From Adenanthera pavonina (lineage: Eukaryota; Streptophyta; Magnoliopsida; Fabales; Fabaceae): 64,000 nucleotides of DNA. How positions within the stretch are numbered: position 1 is the first letter of the stretch; each line of letters begins with the position of its first letter. Of the stretch, positions 12,925 to 25,300 are shown piece after piece. The position numbers were made by a program, and so were the translations under genes. Location of the stretch: assembly GCA_026686845.1 (NCBI GenBank), contig JAIVEN010000013.1:9940001-10004000 (forward strand). Direction: 5' to 3'. The notes beneath the pieces are model-generated. The model was given only the letters and a program-made list of their open reading frames with translations, did no database searches and had not been told where the DNA came from.

Positions 12925-15900
12925 ATGTCAAGCATTAAGAAGAACACAAATGTTGATAGCAATGCTAATGTCAATGCTATTACTCCTCCTCCTCCTCCTC
13001 CTTCTGGTTCTAGTTTTGCCACAGAAAGTCAAGATAAAAAAAAGAAGCAAAAAACTTGTATTTTTTATGTATGGAATTATTTTACTAAAATTGGCATAAA
13101 TAGTTTATGGGAAAGAACATGCCACATGCAGTGGGTAGTCAAAATGGAACTTCAACTCTTTCTCATCATATTGAGAAGTGTAAAGATCTCCTAAGTATCA
13201 TAATGTTGGTGAGATGTTAGATCAAGCTGCAAAACTAAGATCTAAAATTGATCAAAAGCATGTACGTGAACTTATTTCCATGGTAATAATTGAACATGAT
13301 CTGCCATATTCTTTTGTGGAATATAAATAAATTAGGGAGTTACTAAAGTATGTGAATCCTGTTGTGAAGATTGTCTCTAGAAAAACTATTGTGCTTGATG
13401 TTAGGAAGTTTTATGAGGAACCAAAAAATATTTAAAACAAGCCATGTCAAAATCTCTTGGTAGAATTTGCTTAACTTCTAACTGTTGGGCTGCTCAGAAG
13501 GTTATATATGTTTGACTACTCATTTTGTAAATGACAAGTGAAAACTTAATAGTAAGATACTTTCTTTTTGTAAGATAGTGCCTCCACACTCGAGGGTGGA
13601 GTTAACTAGAAAAGTGCATGATTGCTTGGTTGATTGGGGAATTGATAACAAAATATTTTCTATTACATTAGATAATGCTTCTTCATATGATAACAGGCAA
13701 GAATTATTGAAAGGGCAGTTACCTTTGCATAGTAGCTTGGTTTATACTTTCAAGTGATGTGTTATGCCCACATCTTGATTCTTATAGTTCAAGAGGGGTT
13801 GAAAGTAATAGAAAGAGCTTTGCATAAAATTCAGGAGAGTATTAAATATGTAAAAGCATATGAAGCAAGAATGATTAATTTTAGGAAATGATTAATTTTA
13901 GGAAATGTGTTGAGAAAATTGGTGGGATTGACACCTCAATGAGGTTGCGATTAAATGTTCCTACTAGATGGAACTCTACATATGCAATACTTGAAAGCGG
14001 GCTTAAGTATCGATGGGCCTTTACTAGTTTGGCTTTGGATATTGCTTTTTAGTTGAAGAATGCATGAAAGTAAAGAAAACTTGTCATTTCTTAAAGCCAT
14101 TTGAAGTTATCACAAATTTAATTTCTAGTTCATCTTATCCAACTTTGTATTTGTATTTCATGCAAATACAAAAAATTGAGATGTTGTTGATGGAGTACAA
14201 GTATAATGATGATTATGAAATTTGAAACTTGGCAAAGAAAATGAAGAAAAGTTTGACAAATATTAGAGTGATTATAGTGTGATCCTTGCTATTGGCACTA
14301 TTCTTGATATGCACATGAAGTTTGATTACATCCGATATTCTTACTCAATGCTTGACCTTATAACTTGCCATGAAAAAGGTTGAAACTATAAGGGGAAAGT
14401 TATATTTTCTTTATGATCAATATAGCATTGGTGCATCATCTAATGATTTTGGTGGATCAAATTCTAATATTTAAACATTAACTTCACAACCCTCTATTTA
14501 TGTGAAAATTGATATAGAGAAAAAGTTGGAGGGATCAAAAGCATTTACTAAATCTAAAGCTTTTGGTGTAAGTTTGAATTTATTTATGAATTAAGTTTGA
14601 TTTATTTCTTTTAATGCTTGTGTTAATAATTTATTTATTAATACTTTAAACTTAAATAATACATGATTATATTAACTTTGTGAGCCAAGATGCTTGTAAC
14701 AACCCTCATTACATTATCATGAACTTAGTCTCAAACTAATGGAAAGTGTACATGATGATATATGCAAGCCGGAGGAACAAGCACTGGAGGAAGGATCCAA
14801 ATGTAACAAACTCAATAAGAGCCCTCGTACCATGGTGAACTTATTGCCTGCCGTGGCATCAAATCCCGAATTTTTATAAATCAGAAGTCATTTTAGTCAA
14901 ACATGGAAGAAGAAATCGGAGGGAGAGTCGAAGGAGCTCCACTAAGGCTTCAATTTTTCAACCCTTGGAGATGATTTTTGAATCTAAGGAGCTTGGTTAA
15001 TTGTTAGTAAGTGGTTCTTGATCTCCCTTCTCTATTTTCTCTTTGGTTTTTGGGGTTGAAATTCGGATATATGCATGAGGGGTTGATTTGGTTGGATTTT
15101 CACCAATTAAAATGTTTTTATTAGTGTTGTAAAAGTGTTATGTAGTGTTAGGAAGCTTTGGGTATGAGTTTTAGTTGGATTGTTCTGAGTTTGAGTTGAA
15201 CCCTAGGTTGAAATTTGGGAAGATGAGTGGAAATACAAAGTTGCATGTGTTGGTGTGTGTTTGAATGGTTATTTAGAGTTCATTGGTACGTGTGTATGTT
15301 ATTAGAACTCCGGGTTAAGTTTGAAGCGGATTTTCGTTGCTATGAGCATTATGTTAATTGAAAGTATTATAATGTTATAGTAGTTGATTGGATAATTAGA
15401 GGCATATAGTTCATGATGGGTGCTCCGGAAGCTTGTATAAGCCTCTGTGTGCATGGTCAGTAATCTGAGGTAAACGAGTGTTTGCATATATGTTATATGT
15501 TGATATATATATGCATGTCTCCATTTATACCTCGATATCGTTATGTGCATGTGTATGGTTTTTTTATATATCGTGGTATGCACACGACTAAATGAGGTAT
15601 TTGTATATGATGATGATGAGTGTGGTATTATATATGTACATACGTGATTGTAGCATCCTCATACCATTGCATGCTAACATGACCATGATTATCCTAATGA
15701 TGATGATGATTATATATATGTTGTTAGAGGCATGCTAGCACGGCATGAGCATTATCATCACATAAGCATTATGAGAAATGGTGGATCGGGTGGTGATGAT
15801 AAGATATGATATGATATGATGATATATGATATGATGGAATAAGGGAGGGATCATTGTCGCTAAATCCTCTCCCATGGCTCGGAGAGCCAACGACAGTGGG

Positions 15901-17730
15901 CTGCACCTTCCCTAAATTACCACTAATTGGCAGTGGTCTAGGGGAAGAAGAACCACGGTCCAAGCATTAATGTGACCTTTAGCCAGGTGCACTAGTGTGA
16001 GGTGAACTTCATGATGTCCTAGAATTAGTCTTTACCGGCTATTGGAAGGGATGCACCTATTGGAAATATCCTGTTATGACACTAGCCTGTGGTTCTAGCC
16101 GTGTATGAAGAAGACATATATACCATAGTATTTTGCATCGCACGACATCATTTACATATATATGTGATATTGACGATATTATTATATGTGTGTGTGTGTC
16201 CTAATTACTAAGATATTGTCTCACACCTCCTCCAACGACTAACATTTCAGGTGAAGGTCTAGTGCTAGTCCGGAGAAGACCAACAAGGTGTAATTGGTAG
16301 TTAATATTTAGTTTATGTAATATTGTGCTAATAGGTTGTTATTGAGTGTACCACATGTCCCAAGTATTCCTAAAGAGTATTGTTGGCATGTGGTATGATG
16401 ATGTTATGTAAGACGATGTTGAATAATGATGAATTGTATAGTTGTGGCTATATGCCAAGTTTGTGATTAATGTGTCAAGTACAATTTATAGGTGTGTGAT
16501 GATGATGTGGACCCCGGTATGAGTCATTGTCATTGAAGCACGTATCAGTGAGCCGATTGGCCATATGTGTAAGCCTAAAGGTGGTTTTCGGCCGTGTATG
16601 TGTATTTTGGGCATGTAGCCCATCATGTGGTTTGAGGTTCAAGAGAGTCAATTCTCAGAGGAGAGGTTTATCTAGGGTAAAACCTCTTTAAATAGATTAG
16701 TTAAGCTAAATAGGACTTGTATAAATGGTTCTTGAGTGCCAAATTACCTTTGGTGGCAAATGAAGGTGGTAAATTGTGTGTTTTGGTCAAAAGGTGGCTA
16801 AAATGATGTTGGGTTCCAAAATCTCTATATGGATATAGATTAATGGAAAACATGTGTTTATGGTTAGAATGGGATGAGAGTAACTTGTAGGACTTGGAAT
16901 CAGGTCAATCGGAGATCAAAGTACAAAGTTGTGCGCATCAGAAATTCGTCCCAAAATCTTATAATTTGCTTATATGGTATCAGCAAGGGGCACTATGGCG
17001 CCACACGCTACTACCTCTCTTAGGCCGCAGCAATGCTGTAGCTCATCGCCACATCAACCTATTCTCCCTCTTTGAGGTTGCAGTATCACTGTATCTGACT
17101 GTGGTCCCAGCATGTTCTAATGTCTTTTTGTGCTTGTTTGAGGTTTGATGTCCTGGGAGTTGAAATTTTGGGGTGTTCTGGTTTGGTTTGGCCAATTTTT
17201 TAGATTTTTATTGAAGTATGAAGGTGAGATGGAATAGGGTGTTACAATGCTACTTCTTATGGGAAGTCTAAGTTGGATTACTATTGAGTAGAAGCAAGAA
17301 TTAATCCTCAAGCATTTCAAGATCTAGATATTTTGGACTATTGGATGAGTAACCAAAGTCGATTTCCTTGTCATTCTAAGATGGCATGTGATGCGCTAAG
17401 CATTCCAACTACTATAGTTGCTAGTAAATCAGCTTTTAGCATAGGTTCTCATGTTTGACAAAATATATGTCTTGCCTTCTTCCAAACAATGTCCAAGCTT
17501 TTATCTACACTCATAATTGGTTGACTAGTTTTCGTTGTAGTGGTTGTCTACTAAACTTTTATCACTATTAGTAATTTATGTGTATTTCATTTATTAATAA
17601 TTTGTAACTACTATTAACACCAATATGTGTGTTTCTTTTATTATTTGTTGCAAATGACATTGGAGATGATGAGGAGGAAAGGGTGGATTTACTCTCAAAG
17701 GAAGATTCTAATATTATTATTGATGATGAG
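12925..17730 (+). pseudogene. hAT-family transposase pseudogene (RICESLEEPER-like), split by a solo LTR
   Basis: It is a cut-and-paste transposase relic. The start at 12925 opens an ORF with a poly-proline tract, then a BED-type finger remnant (VWNYFTKI, and after a frame change SQNGTSTLSHHIEKC, near 13070-13180). Further family words follow in shifting frames: a damaged RCCAHILNLIVQEGL-type motif near 13755-13800, NVPTRWNSTYAILESGLKYR near 13950-14010, and KFDKYWSDYSV near 14250-14280. The C-terminal dimerisation domain lies at 17262-17455 (LDYY, LDILDYWMSNQSRFPCHSKM, TIVASKSAFS), then PNNVQA and an acidic tail ending about 17735. Many stops and shifts, an 18-bp duplication at about 13873-13905 and the inserted LTR 14695-17246 make it non-functional. 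Confidence 0.85.
14695..17246 (-). mobile_element. solo LTR, family A, copy 2 (2.55 kb)
   Basis: The plus strand reads TGTAACAACCCTCATTACATT at the left and AGGGTGTTACA at the right. On the minus strand it begins TGTAACACCCTA, the classical Ty3-type LTR start, and ends like copy 1. The flanks are a perfect 5-bp duplication, ATGCT (14690-14694 and 17247-17251). It sits inside the hAT pseudogene; transposase coding resumes directly after it. It carries the conserved inverted repeat (15526-15538 with 15568-15580) and the 15840-15965 block shared with the other copies. Confidence 0.9.
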
Positions 17731-20700
17731 GAATGACAAGCTTTGATCTGGTTTGCTATAAAAAGATGTTCCTCAATCCTCACTTCCTGTTAAGTCTTAC
17801 CAAGTAACCAGGTGATATTTTGTTGTAAGGTCTAACCGATGCTATTTTGTTACTTGTTAGTACTTAGTAAGGATGTGACTATTGACTTGTATTTTGTTGT
17901 AAAGTCTAACTAAGTTATTTTATTAGTAAGGAGTAAGGACTGTGCATGACTTTTGACTTGTATTTTGTTGCAAAATCTAACGAATTGACTTGTAATTTGA
18001 TATCATGACATGAATTGATGAACGATGATGATATATTATTTAAGTGAGTCATGGATGGAGACATTAGACTATTAAATCATTTATTTTATGATGTTTGCCT
18101 ATTACCCTACAAATTATTATCAATGTTTATAAATGGTGGGTTATATAGATTAAGAGTTATTGGAGTTGAATTAGCTTTTTAAGAATTTATAGTAATTTTT
18201 GTTTAAGAAGTTTAATATATATATATATATATATTGATGAGTTGATCCATATAACCCAACAATTCATCATTGATGGGTTTGATTGGTATTATTCCAAATC
18301 ATCTGGAAAACAGGCTGGTTCAACCCAACCCCTTTTTCATACAATATGTGATGAGCTAGCCCATTTTTCCGGTACTAGGGAAGGCTCCTCTCTCTTTTTC
18401 AGTTTTCTTTTACACTAAAAAAAGAAAGCTCTTTCTCTCGATGATAATGATTTTTTTAAGCAGTACACATTTCTATTTCTTGGCAGACCCACATTGTTTT
18501 CTTTTTTTTCCTTATTTAATCAACCTTTTTTTGGGTAACTAATCAATCCCTTTTTATTATTCAATAATTTTTTTAAGTTGCTTTTTTGTGGAAAATCAAA
18601 GACGTTGAATTTTTTATATAAAAATTATATTGTCAATTATTTTTATCCATAAATTTTTAAAATATTATAAGACTTTTTTTCCTTGCTAAACTAATGAATA
18701 TCAAATACTAGTTGAAATTATTAAACACGAATAGTAGTTCAGGTTTGCTTTTTATGACATACATTAACATTCAATGACTAAATTATCATTTTGGCTTTAA
18801 TTGTTTTATTTTTAAAGGTTTCGTCGTGTTTGCTCTTATTATATGGTAGAGGAAAAATTCCATTTTTCTTTTCTTATCAATAAAAATTATAAATTCCTCT
18901 TTTCATAAAAAAATTAATGTTAATTTTCAAGAGAGTTGATAGAACTGCATACCTATTTGATATTATTTATCTACTAACTTTGTCCCAGCACTCTAGATTT
19001 TCTCTATAATTCCATACCACATGCATGGTTTGGATAAGGGTCATAGAGGAAATTGACCATTATTCCCTAGTAGAGAGACCAAAGCACAAAACAATGTGTT
19101 CTCACTAAGAGAGGGAGAGAGGAAACGGAAGAGAGTAGCAGAGAGTAGAATTTTCCCATACTACCTTTCATCCATTATTATTAATAGTACATTTAATTAT
19201 GTATCATTAATTTTATAGTAGTATTTGTTTCTTATATATAAGGCACATTTAATAGAGCTAACTATTTTTTTTAATCTGCATGAATTAGTTATTTGTTTCT
19301 TATATATGAGATCGACAGGAGTAAAAATATAAAAATAAATTATTTAATTTAAATTAAAAAAAAAAAAGACATCATGGTTCCGGCAAAAATATAAATGGGC
19401 ATGACTTAAGAAATTCATTAAAAACAATAAAGCATCATGGTTCTGTTAAAGAGGTATAGGTGGTGACATCTCATTAAATTAAAAAATGGACAGCCAGATT
19501 CTTGCCACATAAGCGACACTCTCTTGGTTTCTGGATTAATTCCACGCACCGGAAGAGGTCGCATATATGTATATATGGCATTACTTTCGCAAAATTAAGT
19601 GGACCCATTATATATATTATATAAAAATTAAAATCAAATCACACTGATTATACATTGATGTAAAGATTAATATAGGAAGTTATAGATTTTATAATTGACA
19701 TTTATGTACAATAAAGACGAGTGTAGTATTTTTATAGAATAGAAAATGTAGGTCACCAGCTATTATTAATATGGTTAAAGTATCCATCCACCTATATTGT
19801 TCACATTCATCAAATTAAATGCATATATTGTATTCAGACTAAATACTCTGACCTCTATTGCGTTGTGCTTTAATTACGGAGGCTTCCCTCTATTTTAGAA
19901 ATCTATTTAAATATTTTTTAAAATTAAAAGTTATGTTATATAGATATTCTTTTTATTTCCAATATTCTATTTCCATCCATCTTATCATTAATGACCTATT
20001 TACTCACTATAGTTAACCTTTTTTTACTAAAATATTCTTTCTTAATATAAATTCTATTTAATAATATTTTCTACATATTTTTTTAATTTTTAACTTTAAA
20101 ATAAAATGAGTACCATGTATTTGTCCAAAGTAGGAGACCAATCGCATTGTTAAGAGGCAGCACATGAAAAGTGTAGCTAAATACATTTTTCTATATTTTA
20201 TCTTGATTGTTTTGATATATTTTTATTTTATTATAAATTTTATTAATTTTTAAATCAATATTTTTAAACACATTCATTTAAATATTACTGTACATAATTA
20301 TTTAAAATTATAATAAACAAATGAAAATGGAAAAAAAAATTGATAATGCTTTTTCCCCGAATCTGACATGTCCTTTTTCACTTTATTAAGTAGTGATTTT
20401 CCTGTCCTTGAGAGGTAAAAAAGTTGTTCGGTTCAAAAATATTTTTAACTGTCCGGCCAAAAATTGTTTGATTTCACATGAGAAGAGAGAATATGTAGCA
20501 ATTGTGGACGACGACTCCAATTATAAGAAAGAATACTTGGAACGAGTTTAATACCCAATCATCTTAGTTCATAAAATATTTTAAGAGTATGTTTGTTACG
20601 CATAGCTGAGTGTCTTTCCAATTTTGCTAATCAAGTTGATGGGTACCTTTCTGGATTTTACAAATAAAAGTGATATATTAAGTTAATTCACGATTTTTTT

Positions 20701-22202
20701 TTTCTCACATTTTTAGACGCCGAAAAAGTTATTTATTTGTAAAATAAAAGTCATTTAAAAATCATATTTATTCGTAAATAAACATGGCCTTAGTTTGGAT
20801 TTTATTTACAAGCTCAGTCTGTTATTCGGTCAGTATTAATGACTAAAATTTAGGCTAGCGTTTGTATCCACAGTGTTCAATGGTTTATTGGCATTAGCTC
20901 AAACCTAATCGTCCTTAGTTCCCATAAGAAAAGTTTCAAGAAACTTTTTTTCTTCTCCTTTTTCTTCTTGTTACATTTATTAGCATAACCCTAGTCCTTC
21001 AGGATTTTCTGTTTTCGGAAATGTTGTAAAATATGGTTAACTTGTGTAGGAGCAAAGATATTGGAAGGGGAAATTGAGAGAGTAGGGCAGGAGAGGATCA
21101 GAGCATAGGAAAGACGGCTTATAAATGTATCAATATATATAATAAAATATACAACGAACTAGTCTAAGTATTAATAAATTATAAATAAAACATTTTTTCC
21201 ATTAACAGTACCAATTCCATTCACATTTATATAACTATTTTAACAAAATTACTCGAATCAAGAAAAGTGATAAAAATTAGTTGAAATAATGCTGATAAAT
21301 CAATAGTTGGTGATGTATACATTTAACCATTAGCTTAGAAAGATAAAACCCTCCCTCTTATCCTAATCTCATATCTTCCATTCCCAATCCTAAATTTGAA
21401 ATTTGTCAATCCTAAATAAAAGAAAAAAATTACACTATCTACCATATTAGTTGATGTTGTATAAATGGTATAATTTAAACATTATCTTGGCTTTGGTTAG
21501 TGAATAATGGTGATGATTAAAAAAAATAAAAAAGATTATGGGAAAAATATTTTAAAAAAAAACTACAGGTTTACAGGCTAACCCACAAATCCGTTAAGCA
21601 CAAACTGGGCTTTAGGAAATCAGGTCTATTTAGAAAAAGGCCTTTTAGATCCTACCCGTATTAAACCTTGCATGTGACAGGTCAGCTTGTTTTGTCAGCC
21701 TTACTCATATCTTTTCTAGTTCTTATTCCATAAAAAGTGATTCTATATACAGAACATGCAATTCCTTTAACCATGTTTAACGGCAAAATTAATAATACAA
21801 GTTTTTCCATTTAAAAGATCTCATAACAACATATAAGATGCCCGCTTACTGAGTAATTAATGCATTGACATCTTCAAGGAAGGTAGAGTTGATTCTTCTT
21901 TATGATCTTCCACTGATTCTTCATTTAAATCATCCATTAATGTTTTGAACTTGTAAATGTAAATAAGGTATTGCACATTTGTACTACAAAAACAGAAATT
22001 ACAAAAAAAAAACATGAAAAGCGAAACAATACATTTCATTTCAAACTAACATTAGTCCAATTGAGAGTCCACAAACATTCTACCTCTAATACACTAACAT
22101 AAATATTCCACACCAAAAATAAAGTCTAATACAAAGGCAATACAACTAATATAGCCTAACACATACACATAATCTGAAGTTTAGTCAAATTCAATTATCC
22201 GA
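17731..22202. other. gene-free AT-rich DNA
   Basis: 17780-18000 contains diverged tandem phrases (TTGACTTGTATTTTGTTG, TCTAAC). 18230-18370 has GGGTTT/AACCCAACCC words like hAT subterminal DNA. A (TA)n tract lies at about 18211-18234. 21540-21690 again holds hAT-like subterminal words. Otherwise I see long A/T tracts and no protein-like frame. Confidence 0.4.
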
Positions 22203-22919
22203 CTAATTTTTCATGAATGATAATGGGTTATAAGCTGCATGCTTCAGCCAGCCCAACAATCTTTGCTCACATCCTTTCAATGCTACAAACATTTCTCTTG
22301 CATGCTTGGACGACATGAGATCATAGCATCGGAAAAGCCAATCATGATCACTTTTAACAGCCTCCATATGTTGAAGTTCAGCTATCACTTCACCAACAGA
22401 TGTGCCAGGTACTACTAGTGTACTTGGTAATGGTTTATTAGTTGCATACTTCAGCCAGGCCAACAATCCTTGCTCATATCCTTTCAATGCTACAAACATT
22501 TCCCTTGCGGGTTTGAACATCATGAGTTGACGACATCGGGAATGCCAAATAGGATCACTTGTAATAGCCTCCATACGTTCAAGTTCAGTCATCACTTCAC
22601 CAATAGATGTACCAGGTACTACAAGTGTGTTTTTAGCAGTTGACTGTGACTCATACGCATCAGCAATTCTATTTATGATATTGGCTATCTTACCTGTGAG
22701 AACTTCCATCTTTTTCTTGCTTTTAGTTTTGGCACAAGGTCCAACCCTCTTCTTATTCTCATTGCTTATTTCACTACTGTTTCCATGGGAAGTGCTTAAA
22801 TTGATATTTTGCAATTCAGCACTAACTCTAACATTTGTTCCAACACTAGCACCTTGAATTTCATCACTATCTCCTGATCCTTCCTCTGGATCTACACAAC
22901 CACCGTTGTCGTTGCTCAT
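22203..22919 (-). CDS. Myb/SANT-like (Harbinger ORF1-like) C-terminal protein with internal duplication
   Basis: A 238-residue ORF starts at the first ATG after an in-frame TAG; an AG that could be a splice acceptor lies just upstream. Residues 1-60 are acidic and serine-rich, and 62-72 basic (KTKSKKK), a possible nuclear signal. Residues 98-165 and 167-233 are a tandem repeat with a period of 69 residues (TLVVPGTS, GEV, MEA, SD, W, RC, LM, AREMFVALKG, LL.WLK). The unit resembles the conserved C-terminal region of plant Myb/SANT-like proteins related to PIF/Harbinger ORF1, whose usual copy number is one. The N-terminal Myb/SANT DNA-binding domain is missing, so this may be a truncated or rearranged gene, domesticated or dead. 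The uninterrupted frame and conserved repeats argue for real coding sequence. Confidence 0.6.
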   Translation of the reverse strand: MSNDNGGCVDPEEGSGDSDEIQGASVGTNVRVSAELQNINLSTSHGNSSEISNENKKRVGPCAKTKSKKKMEVLTGKIANIINRIADAYESQSTAKNTLVVPGTSIGEVMTELERMEAITSDPIWHSRCRQLMMFKPAREMFVALKGYEQGLLAWLKYATNKPLPSTLVVPGTSVGEVIAELQHMEAVKSDHDWLFRCYDLMSSKHAREMFVALKGCEQRLLGWLKHAAYNPLSFMKN

Positions 22920-24700
22920 TATCTACTACCTACAGATAATATTAATCCAACTACTGAAGTACAAAAGAAAATTAAATTTGTGAGCTAAAAAAAAAATTCC
23001 AAAACAGAATTAGCATAAGAAGAAATCACTTTAACTATGCAGTAAAATTCAGCCCATAATATAAAACTTTATGCTGAGAACTAAACATCAATTTAGCACT
23101 TCATCTATGCAGTAAAATTTCAACAAAAAATAATGATTATAATGCACCAAATCAGAACTTTATAGCAGCACATTATGCGGAAAAATTCTACCCTCAGCAA
23201 ACTAGAAATAATAATTGTCAAATATCAGTTGGAGCCATGTTGTATAGCTAAATTTTCTACTCCAAAACCCGAAGTCTGGTCATATAACAAATGTTGCCCA
23301 TGGATCTAAATTATACATAAGCACTCAAGAAAGAGCCTGGAAACATTGAGGAATATGATAATTTAATCAGAGATGTGCAAAAATAACCAATCCAATCATT
23401 TCCTATGTTCTAAACTCATCCACCGTGGTGGCAGATCAATCATTGTCCAGCTCAGTCTGTTAAGTTTCAGCCAGCCTTTTTTCTTCCCAAGCAATTGTAT
23501 ATCAAAATTTTGAGCCTAGAATTTTGTCCCCCCAAAACAGAAATCCTTTTTTTTTTTTTGAGCCTAGAAGCTGGGATGACTGAACAATCTCACATTTTAG
23601 CTTGCATGTTCCTAGATACTGTTAGGGCACTGAACTTGTCATAACGAGAATAAGCAACTCAAAAAGAACATTTCAGGCCCAAGGGGTTTTAGTGGGGTGC
23701 AAGCTCCTCATATCTAAGAACAAGGAAGAACTCTTAAGTCTTAACTTCGCAGCGACTTGATAAGCTCAGGTTGATATATCTTAGCTTTAGTAAGATGGAA
23801 CCTAACAACTAGCTGTGTGGCATCAACCCAAAATTTTATGACCAGAAAAATCCAAAATGCAACTATACAAATTGAGAATCAGAAATAAAACTGCATTTTT
23901 TTGTGGGTCTGGTGAATAAGGAAAACGCATTTTGACCTTTCAACAATTACAAGAATATCAACAAAAAATCCAAATTATTAGAAAATCGTCACTACACAAA
24001 ACAGTAATAGTTTAATTAAAGCACAACTAAAAATCTGTGGTTAAGTTTCCACACCCACAATGAGTTCCCACAAGAGTTAATGTTGAAAGCTAAACGAAAG
24101 TGCGAACCAAAAAGTCAATTGGATAAAACATAAGGATTTAAGATGGCTTTTAAAAGCATCATAACAGTGACAGATCAGAACACTACAAGGCAGAAGGCAC
24201 AGATAATGTCCTAAGATACCAGAATAGAATTTAAGTAAAGATACTAGGGGCTTTTCTATCAAGTTTACCATATCCACGTATAATAGCAAAAACAGATCGC
24301 AGTTTGGACATGGCCTTGGACAATAAACTTATAAACAGATCACAATTTTCTAACAAGTTTTCCATCTCCACGTAAACAGCAGTAAGTGCAAGTACAATAG
24401 AAACATATAAATGAAATCCAGGCAAAGGGCAAAAATAGATCACATATCTTAAATCCCCAAATTTTACCAACGATTTGTTGATCCTACACCGCTATCGATT
24501 GAATGCTTAAGCAATTCGATAGAAGAACACAGGAGAAAATAAATCAAAGTCAGAGGAAGTGTAGGGCAAGCTCCCACCGACTACTAGAAGGAATTCAAAA
24601 CAATTGTAAGCATGTCTTGGTCAGAGAAAACAACTAGGATCAAAAGACAAAGATTTACAGAGGAAAAATAAATAAATAAATAAATAAACAGAACACATCA
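22920..24700. other. AT-rich DNA upstream of the Myb/SANT-like ORF
   Basis: No further exon of the minus-strand gene is recognisable; no SANT-domain tryptophan pattern was found. It could be intron sequence if transcription starts in the GC-rich patch at 24700-25050. Confidence 0.35.
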
Positions 24701-25050
24701 ATGTGGGACAGAAGATGAGAGTTGAAGAGAGAAGATCAGAGACGAAGAGTCGAACTCGAACCTCGGACTTGGTGTGGAGTGGAACCTCGATAGAAGATCA
24801 GAGACAGAAGACGACGAGCCCGGAACCTGGAGTGGAACTCGAACCTCCTTCTCACTCGAACGGTCGAACTCGAAGCTAGGTGAGAGGCGAAGACCACGAT
24901 GGTGATGAGGAGGTGAGGACGACGAAATTGGAGGTGAAAGGCGAAGGCCGAAGGGGACGACAGCGAGCTTGCTAGGGTAGGGAACGACGGTCGACGGAGG
25001 GTGAGATGGAGATGGCGGAGATTATAGCTTGTCAGGCTTTGGTTTGGGGT
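24700..25050 (-). promoter_or_regulatory. GC-rich leader-like patch
   Basis: An abrupt compositional island in AT-rich DNA. Read on the minus strand it is rich in TC/CT runs and short repeats (GGTTCGAGTTC, TTCTGTCTCTGATCTTCT twice, about 70 bp apart), as in plant 5' untranslated leaders. It lies about 1.8 kb upstream of the Myb/SANT-like ORF on the same strand and could be its first non-coding exon. No clear TATA box was identified. Inference only. Confidence 0.3.
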
Positions 25051-25300
25051 AATCTTTTTGAATGGAGGGATGTTGTCAGAGATTTAAATTTTGTCATTAA
25101 ATGCTCCCACCGCCAACCCAACCGAGAAGGAGCATAAACTTTCATTAAAAAAAAAAAAAGACACTTTCTTATGCCCTGTTTGCTTTCACATTCAAAAGGG
25201 AATTCTTTTCCATGACATGATAATTGAAATATGAAATATTTTTTATATCACTCTAATTATTATTTAACAACAATTGTAAGTTTTATTTCAGAATTGTTAG
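25040..25300. repeat. duplicated segment, copy 1
   Basis: It shares long phrases with 27575-27760, for example GGTTTGGGGTAATCTT/GGTTTGGGTAATCTTG, GAATGGAGGGATGTTGT and AGAGATTTAAATTTTGTCAT, followed by similar AGAAGG(A/T)GCATAAAC and TTATGCCCT words. The function is unknown; a short shared frame exists but is not protein-like over any length. Confidence 0.6.

Noticed and set aside
8300..18370. A full hAT element with definable ends
   Set aside because: Subterminal GGGTT words occur at both sides of the transposase relic, and the flanks GGGAAGAG and GGGAAGGC are alike, but I could not align convincing terminal inverted repeats, so no element boundary is claimed.
24077..24470. Two minus-strand ORFs of 70-79 codons
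   Set aside because: Overlapping in different frames, no motif, AT-rich DNA.
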